The position numbers were made by a program, and so were the translations under genes. A stretch of DNA of 64,000 bases from Ananas comosus (Eukaryota > Streptophyta > Magnoliopsida > Poales > Bromeliaceae), in the NCBI RefSeq assembly GCF_001540865.1, contig NC_033638.1:4802465-4866464 (forward strand), given 5' to 3'. How positions within the stretch are numbered: position 1 is the first letter of the stretch; each line of letters opens with the position of its first letter. A model generated the notes under the pieces. The model did no database searches. It had not been told where the DNA came from and saw only the letters and a list, made by a program, of their open reading frames with translations. Shown piece after piece: positions 35,131-47,329 of this stretch.

Positions 35131-35558
35131 CCTCTTTGGGAAGTGCTTCATTTTCACAAATTGCTAAAATTGCAATATAACCCTCCAAATTCAAAGTTTC
35201 TTACTGAGAACTCACCAGTGCATGTATTTTCGCACAGTTGCATTTTTTTCTGGAGTTTCATGCAATTTGGCATATGAAAGGTTGTGCCTTTTCTATAAAA
35301 AAATTCAATCTTTTCAAAATGACCACTTTTTTTTTTCACTTAATACAGCACTTTAATTAGCCTCATCGAATTTGAAAACGGGTTTCATCATGACCTTCAG
35401 CACTGCCAAACCATTAGAGTGGTGATTTCGTTTCATTAGAAACGGGTCCAAGTAGCAAAAATACTTTATCCTCATTTATGTTTTCCTATTGAACTTGGAT
35501 TCCAAATTAATATTTAAACTTAAAATTTGAAATATTAATTTTTCCAAATTTGAAATTT
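35131..35558. other. No recognised feature
   Basis: AT-rich non-coding DNA with homopolymer runs. I see no gene, repeat boundary or regulatory signal here. Confidence 0.4.
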
Positions 35559-35559
35559 T

Positions 35560-36042
35560 GGTTTCCTACAAATACACAAAAATAGAGGTTTGGTTACAAA
35601 AGAATATGTAAGGTGTCGACGAGTAAATCAAGTCTAAGCAAAAAATCTCGTACTTTTTAAGAAGATTTAAGTCCTCTACAGTTGGCACAGCCATCAAACA
35701 AATGTAGCAGAATACCGACTTGTCCCCTCGAGGATACAATGGCTAAACTCTCGTCGTGTGGTTTCACCAACTCTGCACAAGTAAATGAGCCCGAAATTCT
35801 ATAAAAAAAAAACACATTTTTTCGACCTCTCTCTTAAGTAGAATAGAGATAGTAAAAGTAGATTTATAAGTTTTTGTTGCATGTTCAAAGAGTAAAGAAG
35901 CTCACTATATATAGGCTTCACAAGCCTATAGGTTACAAGATATTAACTTGCTAATAAGTTACAAAAATTAAGGTGTGAAAGTTATAGGAATGAATGTACA
36001 TAGGTTATGTCTCCTTTAGCTGCAAATTCAAAGCCACAATTG
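35560..36042 (-). repeat. Diverged LTR related to the copia LTR at 8970-9540
   Basis: On the minus strand it aligns with the copia LTR: tctcgtcgtgtgg(t/c)ttcacc, aactctgcacaagta and gacttgtc(c/t)cct appear in plus-strand reading in the same order as the reverse complement of 9300-9400, as do gtgtcgacgagt and tagaggtt near its other end. No coding part accompanies it. It may be a solo LTR, but a TSD was not identified. Confidence 0.65.
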
Positions 36043-36054
36043 AAATACATAGGT

Positions 36055-36227
36055 CTTTTTTTTTCTTTTTTTTCTTTTTTTTGAGAAATAGATTGCATGC
36101 TACCCACTTCGTTTATTTCATTTAGAAATAAATTTAACTGGAAATGTAAATCAACTAGGATTCGAACTTGGGTCTCGGGTACCAACCACCAAGCCCTTTG
36201 CCACTTGCTGTAGGGACGGTCGGTTTA
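36055..36227 (-). mobile_element. tRNA-derived SINE, copy 1
   Basis: On the minus strand: a tRNA-like head with an A-box-like tggcaaagggcttgg and a B-box-like AGTTCGAATCC, a conserved body (ggtacccgagaccc, tttatttctaaatgaaat) and a 3' poly(A) with interruptions. Flanking direct repeats AAATACATAGGT and AAATAAATAGGT (36043-36054, 36228-36239) match in 11 of 12 bases. Copy 2 is at 43515-43668. Confidence 0.85.
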
Positions 36228-36239
36228 AAATAAATAGGT

Positions 36240-36680
36240 TAGAGACTGAAACATATAGGTTAATTACAAGCAATCATCTTCAATCCATACGTTATCAAAA
36301 TTAAATTTTTCATATTTAATAATAAAATATTACAACAAATTCTAACCTTCATCCACAAAATAAATTTTTCATGTCATGCGTGCAAGTTATTACTAGATAA
36401 AATTGTTCGGAAGCTTGATAGCTCACGCTGCAACGTGGTGCATGAGGAACAAACATTGTGTTTGCGGAAGCATTTTATGAGATGCTTATTGTATCACAAA
36501 GTGCATGCAAAACAGAGAAAACATTATGCATAATCAGTAAGCTAGTAATTAATCAACTGGTTGACACGATAGTTAGAATAGAATTGTCAGGTTTCACCAA
36601 ACTTCTAATCTTGCAAACGAAACAAGCCTCGATGAAACAAACACGCGCTGCACTCATCCATCCCATCCTTCTAGTGATGT
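36240..36680. other. No recognised feature
   Basis: AT-rich DNA without gene or repeat boundaries that I can define. Confidence 0.4.
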
Positions 36681-37410
36681 AATGTGGGCAGAGCCAGGCT
36701 GGCAAGGTGGCATGGCACACATAAGCTTGGCGATTCTGGCCAACTTGGTTGAAGACTTGGGTTGGGCGACACCAGCCCGCTTTCAAAGAGCAAGGCCTGG
36801 CCTGGCCCCTCCAACCTGCCCAGCATGGGCCGGGCCGGGCCGGTCCGGTCCGGACCAGCTTTGTGCCAGCCGAGTAATAGGCAAAATTTTCACTTATTTT
36901 ATTTTTTGAAAAGGAGGCATCTAGCCCTTAAATTATCATTTTTTGACTTTATACGAACAATAAATTTAACTTTTTAATATTATCAATTTGTAGTATCATA
37001 TAGAATTTAAAACTAAAGATCAATCATTTTAACTTTTTATTATTATATAGAGTTTTAATATAATTTTTTTAATTTACTTTTTTTTTGGTCCAACATCCAA
37101 CTTTAATATAAAATTAATATTAATTTTTTAATAACTTTCTAATATTATTTGAAGAGATATTGATATTCTATAAAAAGGATGATGATAAAAAAAATATATA
37201 AATTTTGAATTAATCATATTACAAAATTACATTGGAAGAAAAAAAAATCTATGAAAAAAGTGAGACGGGCTAGACCGGGCCGCGTTGGGCCGACGGGCCC
37301 TGGGAGCGAGGGCGGGCCCAAAGAGCCTGGCTAGGCTGGCTGTACCCGTGCCAGGCCACAGCCCAGCCCAGAGTCATGCCCTGCCCGTCAACCCACGGGC
37401 CTCCCGGCTC
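36680..37410. repeat. GC-palindrome repeat with AT-rich core
   Basis: The two ends are rich in gggccgggccgg/ccggtccggtccgg (36825-36860) and gggccgacgggcc/gggcgggccc (37260-37320), with an AT-rich centre. This is the layout of a non-autonomous DNA transposon of hAT type, but I could not match terminal inverted repeats or a target duplication. Confidence 0.4.
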
Positions 37411-38219
37411 GTTTCACATCGCGACATCCTGCCATACAGAACCTTCCAACACTTGCTGCTTGCCTGCTTGTTACAATTTGGTTAAATTCATAATTCAATT
37501 TTGGATAAATTAAAATAAATATTTAAATTTATTTAAGACAAATCGAGTAAAATTTAATTTAAATTAGAATAAAAATTCTAATGATAGTAAATTTGGGGTA
37601 CGATTTCATAGATGCATTATGTAATGCATAAAATGCTAATTAGTTGTTCAGGGTGGTGCGGCTGAGAGGTGTGTGCCCTGATGATCCATCCCGGGTGGAA
37701 TTAAGAGAAAAACTTGGCCGGTTTGCATGCACCCAGTGCTGGGATGTAAATGAAAGAGAGAGAGGATAGTCTCCTCCCCCGGGCCCCTTAGGTTCAACAG
37801 CTATGTAGCAAAATTACGAATTTGATCCTATTTGGAGTCATATTTCAAACCAAACGGAAAATGCTTCTTGCACACCCAAAGAAAGAATGTAGATCTTACA
37901 TTCTCCATCCTAGAATTAATAAAAATTCAAATAATTTTTAGTAAAAATAAAAATATTGATGTGACAAATAGAGCGTTAATAGTTTTGTAATGGAATTGGT
38001 GTAAAATATATACCCTATTTTGGAGTATATTTGTAGCATTGCTTTATTCCAAATTTTGCCCGGTAAAAGTACCCTCTCCAACCATAACTCTTACTGCCAA
38101 AAGGGAATGTCCAAAATCATGACGACCTGAAGGTATGACGGATCATCCATCCAAAACTAGATACAAAAGGAAGCATCAATTAAGGGCAACTATAAAGGTT
38201 AATACTCTTTGAAAAGAAA
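37411..38219. other. Flank of the chromovirus, no gene seen
   Basis: AT-rich, non-coding. It ends with gaaaagaaa immediately before the 5' LTR. Confidence 0.45.
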
Positions 38220-38665
38220 TGTTAGTGATGTTTGTATGGTTAGCCATTACTATATATTATATGCTCATAGGTTTAGTGCAGTTGTTAGTGTTCTAGTAGT
38301 TTTTTCTTTCTATGTAGGATAGTTAGTGGGGTATGGATAGTTACTAGCAGTATGAATGTTTTAAGTTGTATTTATTTGAACCTCGTGATAGAAAAATATT
38401 ATCTATGTTCTCTTATCCAACAAATACTATTGTATCTTGTTAACAATGGAGGAAGGTTCTCCCTCGAAGAAGACCATCAACTTGCAAGAGTTGATTAAAG
38501 CTTGAATCTCTCAATTTATCTTGCAATTCTTTCAAACAACAACCACGGGAAAGAACAAGAAGAAGTCATCAGATTTTTGGCTAGTTAAGCCATCATCGGA
38601 CTTGCCTGAGTCAATTCCATCAGAAGCTACTCGAAGGGTTACAAGATCCCAATCCGTCCGTAACA
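38220..38665 (+). repeat. 5' LTR of the chromovirus
   Basis: 446 bp, from TGTTAGTGATG to CCGTAACA. Matches 43019-43463. Both copies contain a short frame starting MEEGSPSKKTINLQEL that ends at a stop after a few codons. Confidence 0.9.
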
Positions 38666-38668
38666 TAT

Positions 38669-38684
38669 TGGTATCAGAGCCAGG
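38669..38684 (+). promoter_or_regulatory. Primer-binding site (tRNA-Met)
   Basis: TGGTATCAGAGCCAGG lies three bases after the LTR end. It is complementary to the 3' end of initiator tRNA-Met, the usual primer for chromovirus reverse transcription. Confidence 0.92.
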
Positions 38685-38689
38685 TTTGT

Positions 38690-41600
38690 CGGGGCATGAT
38701 AAAGATTCACGAATCAACCAGTTAGAAGCCGAGGTAGGCCGACTATCCGAAAATTTGGACAAAATCTTTGCAGCCATTAATGCAAGATTTGATAGTTTGG
38801 AGACTCGACAAAGAGAGAGAGTTGAGTCCTCAAACAATCAGATGGGAAATAGAGGCTCTAGATTCACGAGGTGTCTACAAGATCTCTAATCCCAAAGTCT
38901 GTTAAAATAAATTTTCCTCGATTCAAGGGCACTGAGGATCCAACTAGTTGGTTATGTAGAGCAGAAAATTTTTTCGAGATACATGGCATGCTTGAAGAAG
39001 AGAAAGTGCAGATTGCTTCTATCAATATGGAAGGGGATGCACAACTTTGGTACTAATTATTCAAAAAGGAGCAAGGTCTGGTCACTTGGGAGTCATTCAA
39101 AGAAGGATTGAATATTCGTTATGGTCTGATGCAATATCAAGATTTCTTTGGAGATCTGACCAAGCTTAAGCAAATGGGATCAGTAAGAGATTATCAAACC
39201 CAATTTGAGAGATTGCTTATTCAGGCAGGCACGCTAACAGCAATACAACGAGTTGGATGTTTTGTAAGTGGGTTGAAAGAGAGCATTCGTACAGATGTGC
39301 AAGCTTGTAAGCCGTCTACCCTTTCAGCGGCTATAGGTTTAGCACGGTTATATGAGTCTCGTGAACAGGCATCTCGACGCTCTATCCCTTCTACAACTGA
39401 TCTGAAGCGCACGCCAACTGAAAAGGAGCAAAACCAAAGTCGTTCAATATTACCGGTCAAAAAGCTAACACCCGCCGAGTTAAAAGAACGTAGAGAAAAG
39501 GGGCTTTGTTTTAATTGTAATGAGAAGTTTGGACCTGGCCATCGATGCCGTAAATTATTTTTGATAGAAGGAAGTTGGACAGATGATGAAGAAGATGATG
39601 TCATTGATAAAGCAGAATCACAATTGCTTAAAGAAAAAACAGAGATGCCGGAGATTTCTCTTCATGCAATATATGGAGCACAAATGCCACAAACTATGCG
39701 AGTCCGAGAAAGAATTGATCAGCAACGCATCACAATTTTAAAAGACTCAGGTAGCACTCATAATTTTCTTGATGATTGCATGGCTAAAAATTTGGGCCTT
39801 TATCCTCATCATAAAGGAAAATTTGAAGTCACTGTTGCTAATGGAGAAAAATTATGTAGCAGTGGTAGGTGTAGAGACGTTTGCATATTATTGAATGGCC
39901 TTTCTATTGTTGTTGATCTATATCTTGTTACCTTTAGAGGGTTGTGATGTTGTATTGGGTGCTCAATGGCTTTATACACTTGGCCTATTATATGGGATTT
40001 CTCAAAACTTCAAATGAAATTTAATTTGGATGGAAGAGAAGTGGCATTACAAGGAGTTTCATCACCTGATGATAAAGTTGTTGGAGAAGCCAAAATAGCA
40101 AAAGAAGTGCAAAAGCAAAAGGAGGGGATTTTGCTACAAATAAATTCTCTTTCATTACAGGATCCATTCGATATTGCTCCATTTCTAAATCAACTCATCA
40201 TTAATCCAGATTTAGAACAATTAATGCAAGAATTCACTGATGTATTTAGTGAACCCCATGGATTACCACCACCTCGTGCGCATGATCATCGAATACCATT
40301 GATTTCCGGAAGTGGAACACTATGTGTGTGGCCTTATAGATATCCACAATTATTGAAGAATGAAATTGAGAGGCTTGTGACTGATTTGCTTGTTAATGGG
40401 GTTATACGCCCTAGTAATAGCCCCTATTCCTCACCGGTATTACTTGTCAAGAAGTCCGATGGTTCATGGCGTTTATGCATCGATTACCGTGCACTAAACA
40501 AAATTACAATTAAGGATAAGTTTCCAATTCCGGTGATAGATGAGCTTCTTGATGAGTTGTATGGTGTGAAATTCTTCACTAAATTGGATCTCCGTTCCGG
40601 CTACCATCAGATCCGAATGAATCCGGATGACATATCCAAAACTGCATTCCGCACACATCAGGGGCATTATGAATTCTTAGTTATGCCCTTCGGCCTCACA
40701 AATGCACCGTCAACCTTTCAATCATTGATGAATGAAATATTCAAAGAACATCTCCGTAAGTTTATTCTAGTCTTTTTTGATGATATATTAATTTATAGCA
40801 AGACTTGGTTGGAGCATCTTGAACATTTGAAAATCACTCTACTTATTTTACGTGCTCATCAATTATATGCAAAGAAAGAAAAGTGCAGTTTTGGGCAAAA
40901 AGAAGTCAAGTATCTTGGTCATATAATCTCTCACAATGGTGTAGCAGTTGATCCAGAAAAAATTTCAGCAATGATAGAATGGCCAAAACCATTAACCATC
41001 CAAGCACTTCGTGGATTCTTAGGCCTAATAGGATATTACCGGAAATTTATTCAAAACTATGGCAAGATAGCGGCTCCTCTCACTAATATGCTCAAGAAGG
41101 ATGCTTTCCAATGGGATTCACGAGCAGAGGCGGCTTTCGACAAATTAAAACATGCAATGACGGATGCTCCGGTACTCTCTTTACCAGATTTTTCTAAGCC
41201 TTTTATAGTTGAATGTGATGCTTCTGGTATAGGTATTGGAGCAGTTTTAATGCAAGAAAATAGGCCCATTGCGTTCTTTAGTCATGCTTTAAAGGAAAAA
41301 AATTTGTTACTATCAACTTATGAAAAAGAAATACTTGCACTTGTATTAGCTGTGCAAAAATGGAGGCCATATTTATTGGGTCGATTCTTCATTGTACGTA
41401 CAGACCAGAGGAGCTTAAAATTTTTATGGGAGCAAAAGATAACAACTGCGATGCAACAAAGGTGTTGGCAAAATTAATGGGTTATGACTTTATCATTGAA
41501 TATAAAAGAGGAGTGGAAAATAAAGTTGCAGATGCTTTATCTCGTAGAGATAAAGAATCAAATTTATATGCAATCTCTAGGCCTATTCCAAATTGGCTTG

Positions 41601-43008
41601 AACCCATCAGAGAAGACATCCAAACTATACCAGAGCTTCAAGCATTAGTTGAGAAGTGCAAAAAAGATGAAGCTTTGGGTCCATGGGAGTACATCGATGG
41701 AATTCTTTTCTTCAAAAATCGGATCTATTTGCACCCTAAATCTTCATTAAAAAATACCATTCTTGCTGAATTACATGGGAGTACTCATGAAGGGTATCAT
41801 AAAACATTGCATCGAGTTCGATCAATGTTTTACTGGCAAGGAATGCGGAAAAACATCAAAGAGCATATTAAGACTTGTGATACTTGTCAACGGAACAAAG
41901 GGGAAAATACATCTCCAGCTGGATTATTACAACCACTTCCTATTCCCTCTAAGGTATGGAGTGACATTTCTATGGATTTCATTGATAGCCTTCCAAATTC
42001 AAAGGGCAAAAGTGTTATATTTGTAGTTGTGGATCGACTTTCTAAATATTCACATTTTATTCCAATCTCTCACCCATACATAGCGACCATTGTGGCTCAA
42101 GTCTTCTTTGAAAATATTTCAAATTATATGGAATGCCGGAAACTATTGTATGTGATAGAGATAAAGTATTTACAAGTTTGTTTTGGAAGGAATTATTCCG
42201 TTTACAGGGAACTCATTTTAATTTTAGCTCTTCATACCACCCTCAAACGGATGGGCAAACTGAAGTAGTTAATCGAACTTTGGAGATGTATCTACGTTGT
42301 TTCACGAGTAACAAGCCAAGAGAATGGGTGAAATGGATCCCATGGGCTGAATATTGTTACAATACAAGCAAACACTCATCAACAAAAAGAACACCATATG
42401 AGGTGTTATATGGCCGAGAACCACCTACTCTTTTGTCGTACGTAAGCGGCACAACAAAAATTGCAGCAGTTGATATGTTATTAAAGGAAAGAGAATATAT
42501 CATGAAGGATCTAGAACATGCAGAAGCACAGAATCGTATGAAAAAAATCTATGATGCACATCACACTGATCGAGAGTTCCAAGTGGGTGATTTTGTTTAT
42601 CTAAGGCTTCAACCTTATCGGCAAGTTTCGCTCTCTCTTCGCAAAAATTTAAAGCTTTCACCGAAATTTTATGGGCCATATGAAGTGCTCAAACGTATAG
42701 GGGCAGTTGCATATGAGCTTAAGCTACCACCTGAGTCGAAACTCCATCCGGTATTTCATGTTTCATGCCTGAAGAAGAAACTTGGTGATCATCAATTGGC
42801 TCAAGATACCCTTCCTATTGTTCCAACAACAGAAGATTCAATTGTACCATTACCTCAAGCTATTCTAGATCAACGAATCCGTAAGGGTAAGAAGGAAGTC
42901 TTAATCCATTGGCAAGGGCTCTCACCAGTTGATGCAACATGGGAAAATTTAGACGAGATGAAAATTCGATTTTCTGAATCAGTCCTTGAGGACAAGGACA
43001 CTTTTTAG
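38690..43008 (+). pseudogene. Chromovirus gag-pol polyprotein, frame-broken
   Basis: Gag lies at 38690-39600, with a stop at 39054-39056 after DAQLWY and a CCHC-like knuckle CFNCNEKFGPGHRC (about 39508). Protease has KDSGSTHNF at about 39740, keeping the DSG. The frame shifts near 39940. RT runs 40370-40910: LDLRSGYHQI, VMPFGLTNAP and FFDDILIYS (about 40772; most relatives have YFDD or VFDD). RNase H is 41195-41560, with a frameshift near 41455. Integrase has the zinc-binding H/C region (TCDTCQRNKG, about 41876) and its core, broken by a frameshift near 42115, with YHPQTDGQTE at about 42235. The GPY region is FYGPYEVLKRIG. A chromodomain (IRKGKKEVLIHWQGLSPVDA) ends the protein; in relatives it targets integration to marked chromatin. 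Confidence 0.93.
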
Positions 43009-43018
43009 GGGGAAGAAA

Positions 43019-43463
43019 TGTTAGTGATGTTTGTATGGTTAGCCATTACTATATATTATATACTCATAGGTTTAGTGCAGTTGTTAGTGTTCTAGTAGTT
43101 TTTTCTTTCTATGTAGGATAGTGGGGTATGGGTAGTTACTAGCAGTATGAAACTGTTTTTAAGTTGTATTTATTGGAACCTTATGATAGTAAAATATTAT
43201 CTATGTTCTCTTATCCAACAAATACTATTGTATCTTGTTAACAATGGAGGAAGGTTCTCCCTCGAAGAAGACCATCAACTTGCAAGAGTTGATTAAAGCT
43301 TGAGTCTCTCAATTTGTCTTGCAATTCTTTCAAACAACAACCACGGGAAAGAATAAGAAGAAGTCGTCAAATTTTTGGCTAGTTAAGCCATCATCGGACT
43401 TGCCGGAGTCAATTCCATCAGAAGCTACTCGAAGGGCTACAAGATCCCAATCCGTCCGTAACC
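43019..43463 (+). repeat. 3' LTR of the chromovirus
   Basis: Starts TGTTAGTGATG right after the purine tract and matches the 5' LTR to CCGTAAC. The final bases are CC where the 5' copy has CA. Confidence 0.9.
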
Positions 43464-43514
43464 AAAGTACAAGCGAAAACAAGATAATTCAGGATATATG
43501 TATTGTCATATATT

Positions 43515-43668
43515 TTTTTTTTTTTTGAGAGATAGGTAGCACGCTACCCGCTTCGTTTATTTCATTTGGAAATAAACTCAGCTGGAAATGTGAATCAACT
43601 ATGATTCGAACTTGAGTCTCGGGTACCAACCACCAAACCCTTTGCCACTTGCTCTAGGGACGATCGGT
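43515..43668 (-). mobile_element. tRNA-derived SINE, copy 2, with 17-bp TSD
   Basis: Same family as 36055-36227, about 85-90% alike by eye. The perfect 17-bp duplication ATGTATTGTCATATATT lies at 43498-43514 and 43669-43685, and the poly(A) (T-run in plus reading) abuts one copy. This is the mark of target-primed reverse transcription by a LINE partner. It sits 35 bp beyond the chromovirus 3' LTR. Confidence 0.93.
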
Positions 43669-43701
43669 ATGTATTGTCATATATTAATAAGGATAATTCT
43701 A

Positions 43702-44520
43702 GGGCATGTTTGGTTTATTGTTTTCTCATTCTGAAATCGAAATCGGAGTGGACGAATCCGTTTGTCCGTATTTGGTATGCGGAATTTTTATTTCAATCTC
43801 GATTTTCGGGTGAACGAGAATCCCCCAATTACCTATTTTTCTAATCCGGCCTAGGAGGACGAATTGGAAATTGAATCTGGGCGGAATGGATTTGTTCGGA
43901 TTAAATTTAACTTCTTTAAGCTTATTTTTTAATTAAAACATAAGTTTAAGTTTAAAAATTATATTTATAAATTTTAATTTTAATTTGAAATTAAATTAAA
44001 AATTAAAATTCAATCAAGAATTTTAAATCTAATTTACAAATTTGATTTTAAATTTAAATTAAATTTCAAATCTAAAGTTTTATTCAAAATTTATTTAAAA
44101 TTTAAATTAAATTTATGGATTCAAATTGAAATTTAAATCATAATTTTAAGTTTGAATTTGAATAAATTGAAATTTAATTTTATAATTTGAATTATCCATT
44201 CAATTTCAAATTTTAATTTTTTAAAAAATATATATATTTAAAATTTTTGACATCATTTTAAAATTTTGACCTATATTTTTAATATTTAATTTTTCAATTT
44301 GAATTTAAATTAATATATTATAAAGATAAAATTTACATATTAATTTGATTACGTTTCTGATATCTATCTAAACCAATCGTCGACAATGGGAATGATTCAT
44401 TCCGATTCCGATTGAGTTGACGAACCAAACAGAATGAAGTAATGAATCATTCTGATTCCGTTTCCAGCTTATTCTCATTCCAATTCTGATACCGATTCCG
44501 ACTTCGAACCAAACACACTT
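43702..44520. mobile_element. 819-bp TIR element (MITE-like)
   Basis: The left end GGGCATGTTTGGTTTA and the reverse complement of the right end AAGTGTGTTTGGTTCG share TGTTTGGTT in register, with subterminal matches (cgaaatcggaatg-type words). CTA flanks both ends (43699-43701, 44521-44523). The centre is very AT-rich. A 3-bp duplication and GTTTGGTT ends suggest a PIF/Harbinger (Tourist-like) element, though CTA is not the usual TWA target. Confidence 0.6.
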
Positions 44521-44644
44521 CTATAGTGTCTCTCCACCCAGCAATTACACAACCCAAAACAACAGAATATTTTCAACAACCAAAAAGATGAGCACCTAGT
44601 ATTGATAGTACTAATCCCAAGTGTGGCTCCCACCAGTACTCTCA

Positions 44645-45140
44645 ACTAGAGGTGGCAATCCAGCCGGCTATTCACAAGCCAGCTCATGTTCAGCTCGCAA
44701 TGAGCTCGAAATCGAATCGCTCGTTTAGTAAATAAGCCGAACATGAACTAAATTTTTCAGCTCGTTTAATAAACGAGCTAAACACGGGCTAAGATCAGCT
44801 CACTCGTGTTCGACTCAATAACAGCTCGAATATATATATTTTATATTTATATAATTTATATTTATATATATAATACAGATTTTTATTATTTTATTTTTAG
44901 TCCAATCTAAATATAAAATCCAACTAAATTATAAAAAGGCTCAGTTATATGTAAAGTTTCAACCATTAGATCAAAGTCTAATGGGGAAGATCTCACAAAT
45001 TTATTTTCTATACATACCCTTTCTAATCTTTTTAACTTGTTGTTCGTGAGCTAGTTCGTGTTCGGCTCATTAATAAACGAGCCAAATACGAGCTAAACTT
45101 TTCAACTCAATACTTTAATGAGCTAGCTCGTGTTCGGCTT
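44645..45140. mobile_element. hAT-type repeat remnant
   Basis: Starts tagaggtggcaatcc, a common plant hAT terminal motif, followed by many gctcgtgttcggctc/cgagctaaacacgagc words that pair with each other across an AT-rich centre. The far terminus (ttgccacctcta type) is missing or cut by the Harbinger fragment. Confidence 0.55.
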
Positions 45141-45141
45141 A

Positions 45142-45378
45142 TCATTCGAAAATGATTGTATCTTGAAAATGATTGTACTCTCGATCGGAATGACCATTCA
45201 AGATATCACAGATCAATTGATGGCCAGTAAAACGTCTGGTACAACATTGTCGTTTATTAGATGTATTACTATATGTCAAATATCCTTGGTCAATGAGCAA
45301 TACGAATACGTGATCCCAATAGTCATCATCTTCATCTAATATTGTCATCAGATTGCTTATCACTGGTGAAGAAAACAC
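45142..45378 (-). pseudogene. PIF/Harbinger transposase N-terminal fragment
   Basis: The minus-strand frame DEDDDYWDHVFVLLIDQGYL is followed by CCTRRFTGHQLICDILNGHS and DREYNHFQ. This matches the region before the DDE domain in plant Harbinger/ALP1-like transposases (L.G...V.E.L.GH..R.YE..RM). The catalytic DDE_Tnp_4 domain is absent, so the protein is a stub. It lies on the same strand and downstream of the Myb-like partner gene. Confidence 0.7.
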
Positions 45379-45817
45379 AATGGAATATAACGACTAACCC
45401 ATCACTGCTGTAAGGATTTCATATTCATCACCACAATATTAGAATCATTTATACAATTTCATTGCATGACATGTATTCACAATACATGTTGAAAAAAATA
45501 TATAAATCACACAATTAACATGTAGTAATAAAGTAAATAAAACATAATATATGAACATGAGCATTCCTTACCAATGCAATCTACCTCAGTCATCATAGTA
45601 TGCGAAAGATAAGCATTACATGGAAGTAAAGTCACGTACGATTACATACACAGTACTAAATTAAAACATAATATAGATACAAAGATTAATGCTGAAATAA
45701 GTAAACATAAATAGTAAGCACCGTCCACCAACATTTCAGCCTTGTTCTACAAGCCAGGAAAATATTATTTGTATAAAATATTTTGAGCTGCAACTTGCCG
45801 GTCGACCCACATGCATG

Positions 45818-46843
45818 CTAGCTCATCATAATAGTCATAAAAACTTGACGATTCTTGTTGTCTCTTAACGCATCATCCGCTACCAAAATTCGCTCATTTG
45901 TCATCCGAGGGAGATTATACATTCTTATCATGCATGTTTCGATTGTAGGGATGCTTGCTCGATTGCAGACCTCAGTATGGTAAATTTGTCGTACTAGATC
46001 TAGTTTTTGTTTATCAAGTTCTACCATCTCTACTACCGCGTCACTCGTGGTATTATTTTTTTTGCGTCGTCCTCCAGATGATGATGCTTGTTTCCGTGGA
46101 GGATTGCAGGCTGTGGGGAACGAGGCTTTTTCCTACCAGAGGAGTGGCCAGAGCCACTAGCACTTGCTCGTGCAATGGTGGGAATAGCGGTAGGGCTAGG
46201 GGACCGTGAGATATCACTGCTTCTGAGATTAACATTGGAAGCCGAGCTAGATGACCCTGCTTCGAAGGGTGTAGGTTCGAGATTGAATGCAAACACTCTC
46301 TCCAATCATACTTTCATCCTCACCAGGAGACGATAAGGATGAGCTATCTATCGAAGGGGTTGCTAGCATTCCTGACGAAAAATCATATCTTCCTGTAGCC
46401 GTTGTCTTTGCAGTAAGGAACGCAATGTCCTCATAAGCTGGAAAGGGTTTATCCCTACACTTTACATACACTAGATTCTCCTGAATACAAGTTATTATAG
46501 TTATGAAAATATAAGTATGATTCTTGTGTAATAATAAGTTGAAATGAAAGTCGTTAAATTGTACCGCTATTATTGCATCCCAGTCACTTGGATCACCAAC
46601 CATAGGAATGTTCTGGACATAATCCCATCCCCACCCGCTCTTATCTGCATGATAGTTGTACAATATAAAAGTTCTCTTTAAAACTTTAAGCCGATTCTTT
46701 ATTTGCTCCCTGGTCAAGTTTATATTGGTCCTACAGTTGAAATCAGTTATTATCCTAGTCTACGCAACGTTTGTGAATGACCCATTGGTGTAGTTTCCTA
46801 AAGCGTGTTCTTCTATCAACAGACTTAGCATGCTTGCATCCAT
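45818..46843 (-). pseudogene. Myb/SANT-like gene (Harbinger partner type), broken
   Basis: From ATG 46843 the minus strand reads MDASMLSLLIEEHALGNYTN then GSFTNVA, a stop (TAG, where Trp is expected), then TRIITDFNCRTNINLTREQI and KNRLKVLK..., the Myb/SANT-like (Myb_DNA-bind_3) fold. A splice donor (GCG/GTACAA, 46564) and acceptor (TATTCAG/GAG, 46481) define an 84-bp intron. After it come ENLVYVKCRDKPFPAYEDIA and TGRYDFSSG. Then a frameshift near 46300 and a further break at about 46030 separate the Ser-rich tail and the C-terminal helix region (NKNRQVFMTIM). Such genes are the DNA-binding partners of PIF/Harbinger transposases, also domesticated in plants. Here it is decayed. Confidence 0.82.
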
Positions 46844-46849
46844 ACTGTC

Positions 46850-47329
46850 GGTTCAATTTGGAGTTCGCTTTCATGATTGGTTATACAATCTGCTACTACC
46901 ATCAATCTGTATATTTTCCATTGGTGTGGTTTCAATCACCACACCTTTCTTATGAGCAGACTTAGATGGTTTCTTGACATGAGGCATCTGTGGTTCAAGC
47001 AAATAGCAGTTCACCAAAACCATTCATGTGGATTGACACAATCAAGCATGTGTACGCGGCAAGCTCACAACATCAGACATACATTACAGCCAAGAAGCTA
47101 ATAAAGATGGCGAGGGAACTGTACATAATGTAGCAGCTAAGCATATATATGTTTGAGTATGTCCAAACACTTGCACGACTATTTCCAAAACTGAAGTATT
47201 AGCAACTTATTACAATGAAATACAAGTGTGTCTGCCGCGAACGAACCGGCCCCGCCGTAGGGTGTTTCTAGGACGAGTGGTCATGCATGGTAGAAGTTAA
47301 GTTTGTTTATGTTTTATTTTGAAATCAGG
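46850..47329. other. Upstream flank of the Myb-like pseudogene
   Basis: The word ttggtgt(a/g)gtttc occurs at about 46784 and 46921 near similar acagacttag text, so a small internal duplication is present. No gene is seen. Confidence 0.4.

Larger units (their letters stand above)
38220..43463 (+). mobile_element. Ty3/gypsy chromovirus, full length, mutated
   Basis: About 5.24 kb with LTRs of about 445 bp, a tRNA-Met primer site, gag, protease, RT, RNase H, integrase and a C-terminal chromodomain, then a purine tract (AGGGGGAAGAAA) and the 3' LTR. Small size, short LTRs and the chromodomain fit the Reina-type chromoviruses, though lineage needs a tree. LTR pairs differ at few sites plus small indels (gttagtgggg versus gtgggg), so the insertion is fairly young, but several frame breaks make it defective. 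The target duplication is not clear. Confidence 0.92.

Noticed and set aside
36680..37410. Complete hAT transposon
   Set aside because: The GC palindromes are suggestive, but terminal inverted repeats and an 8-bp duplication could not be matched.
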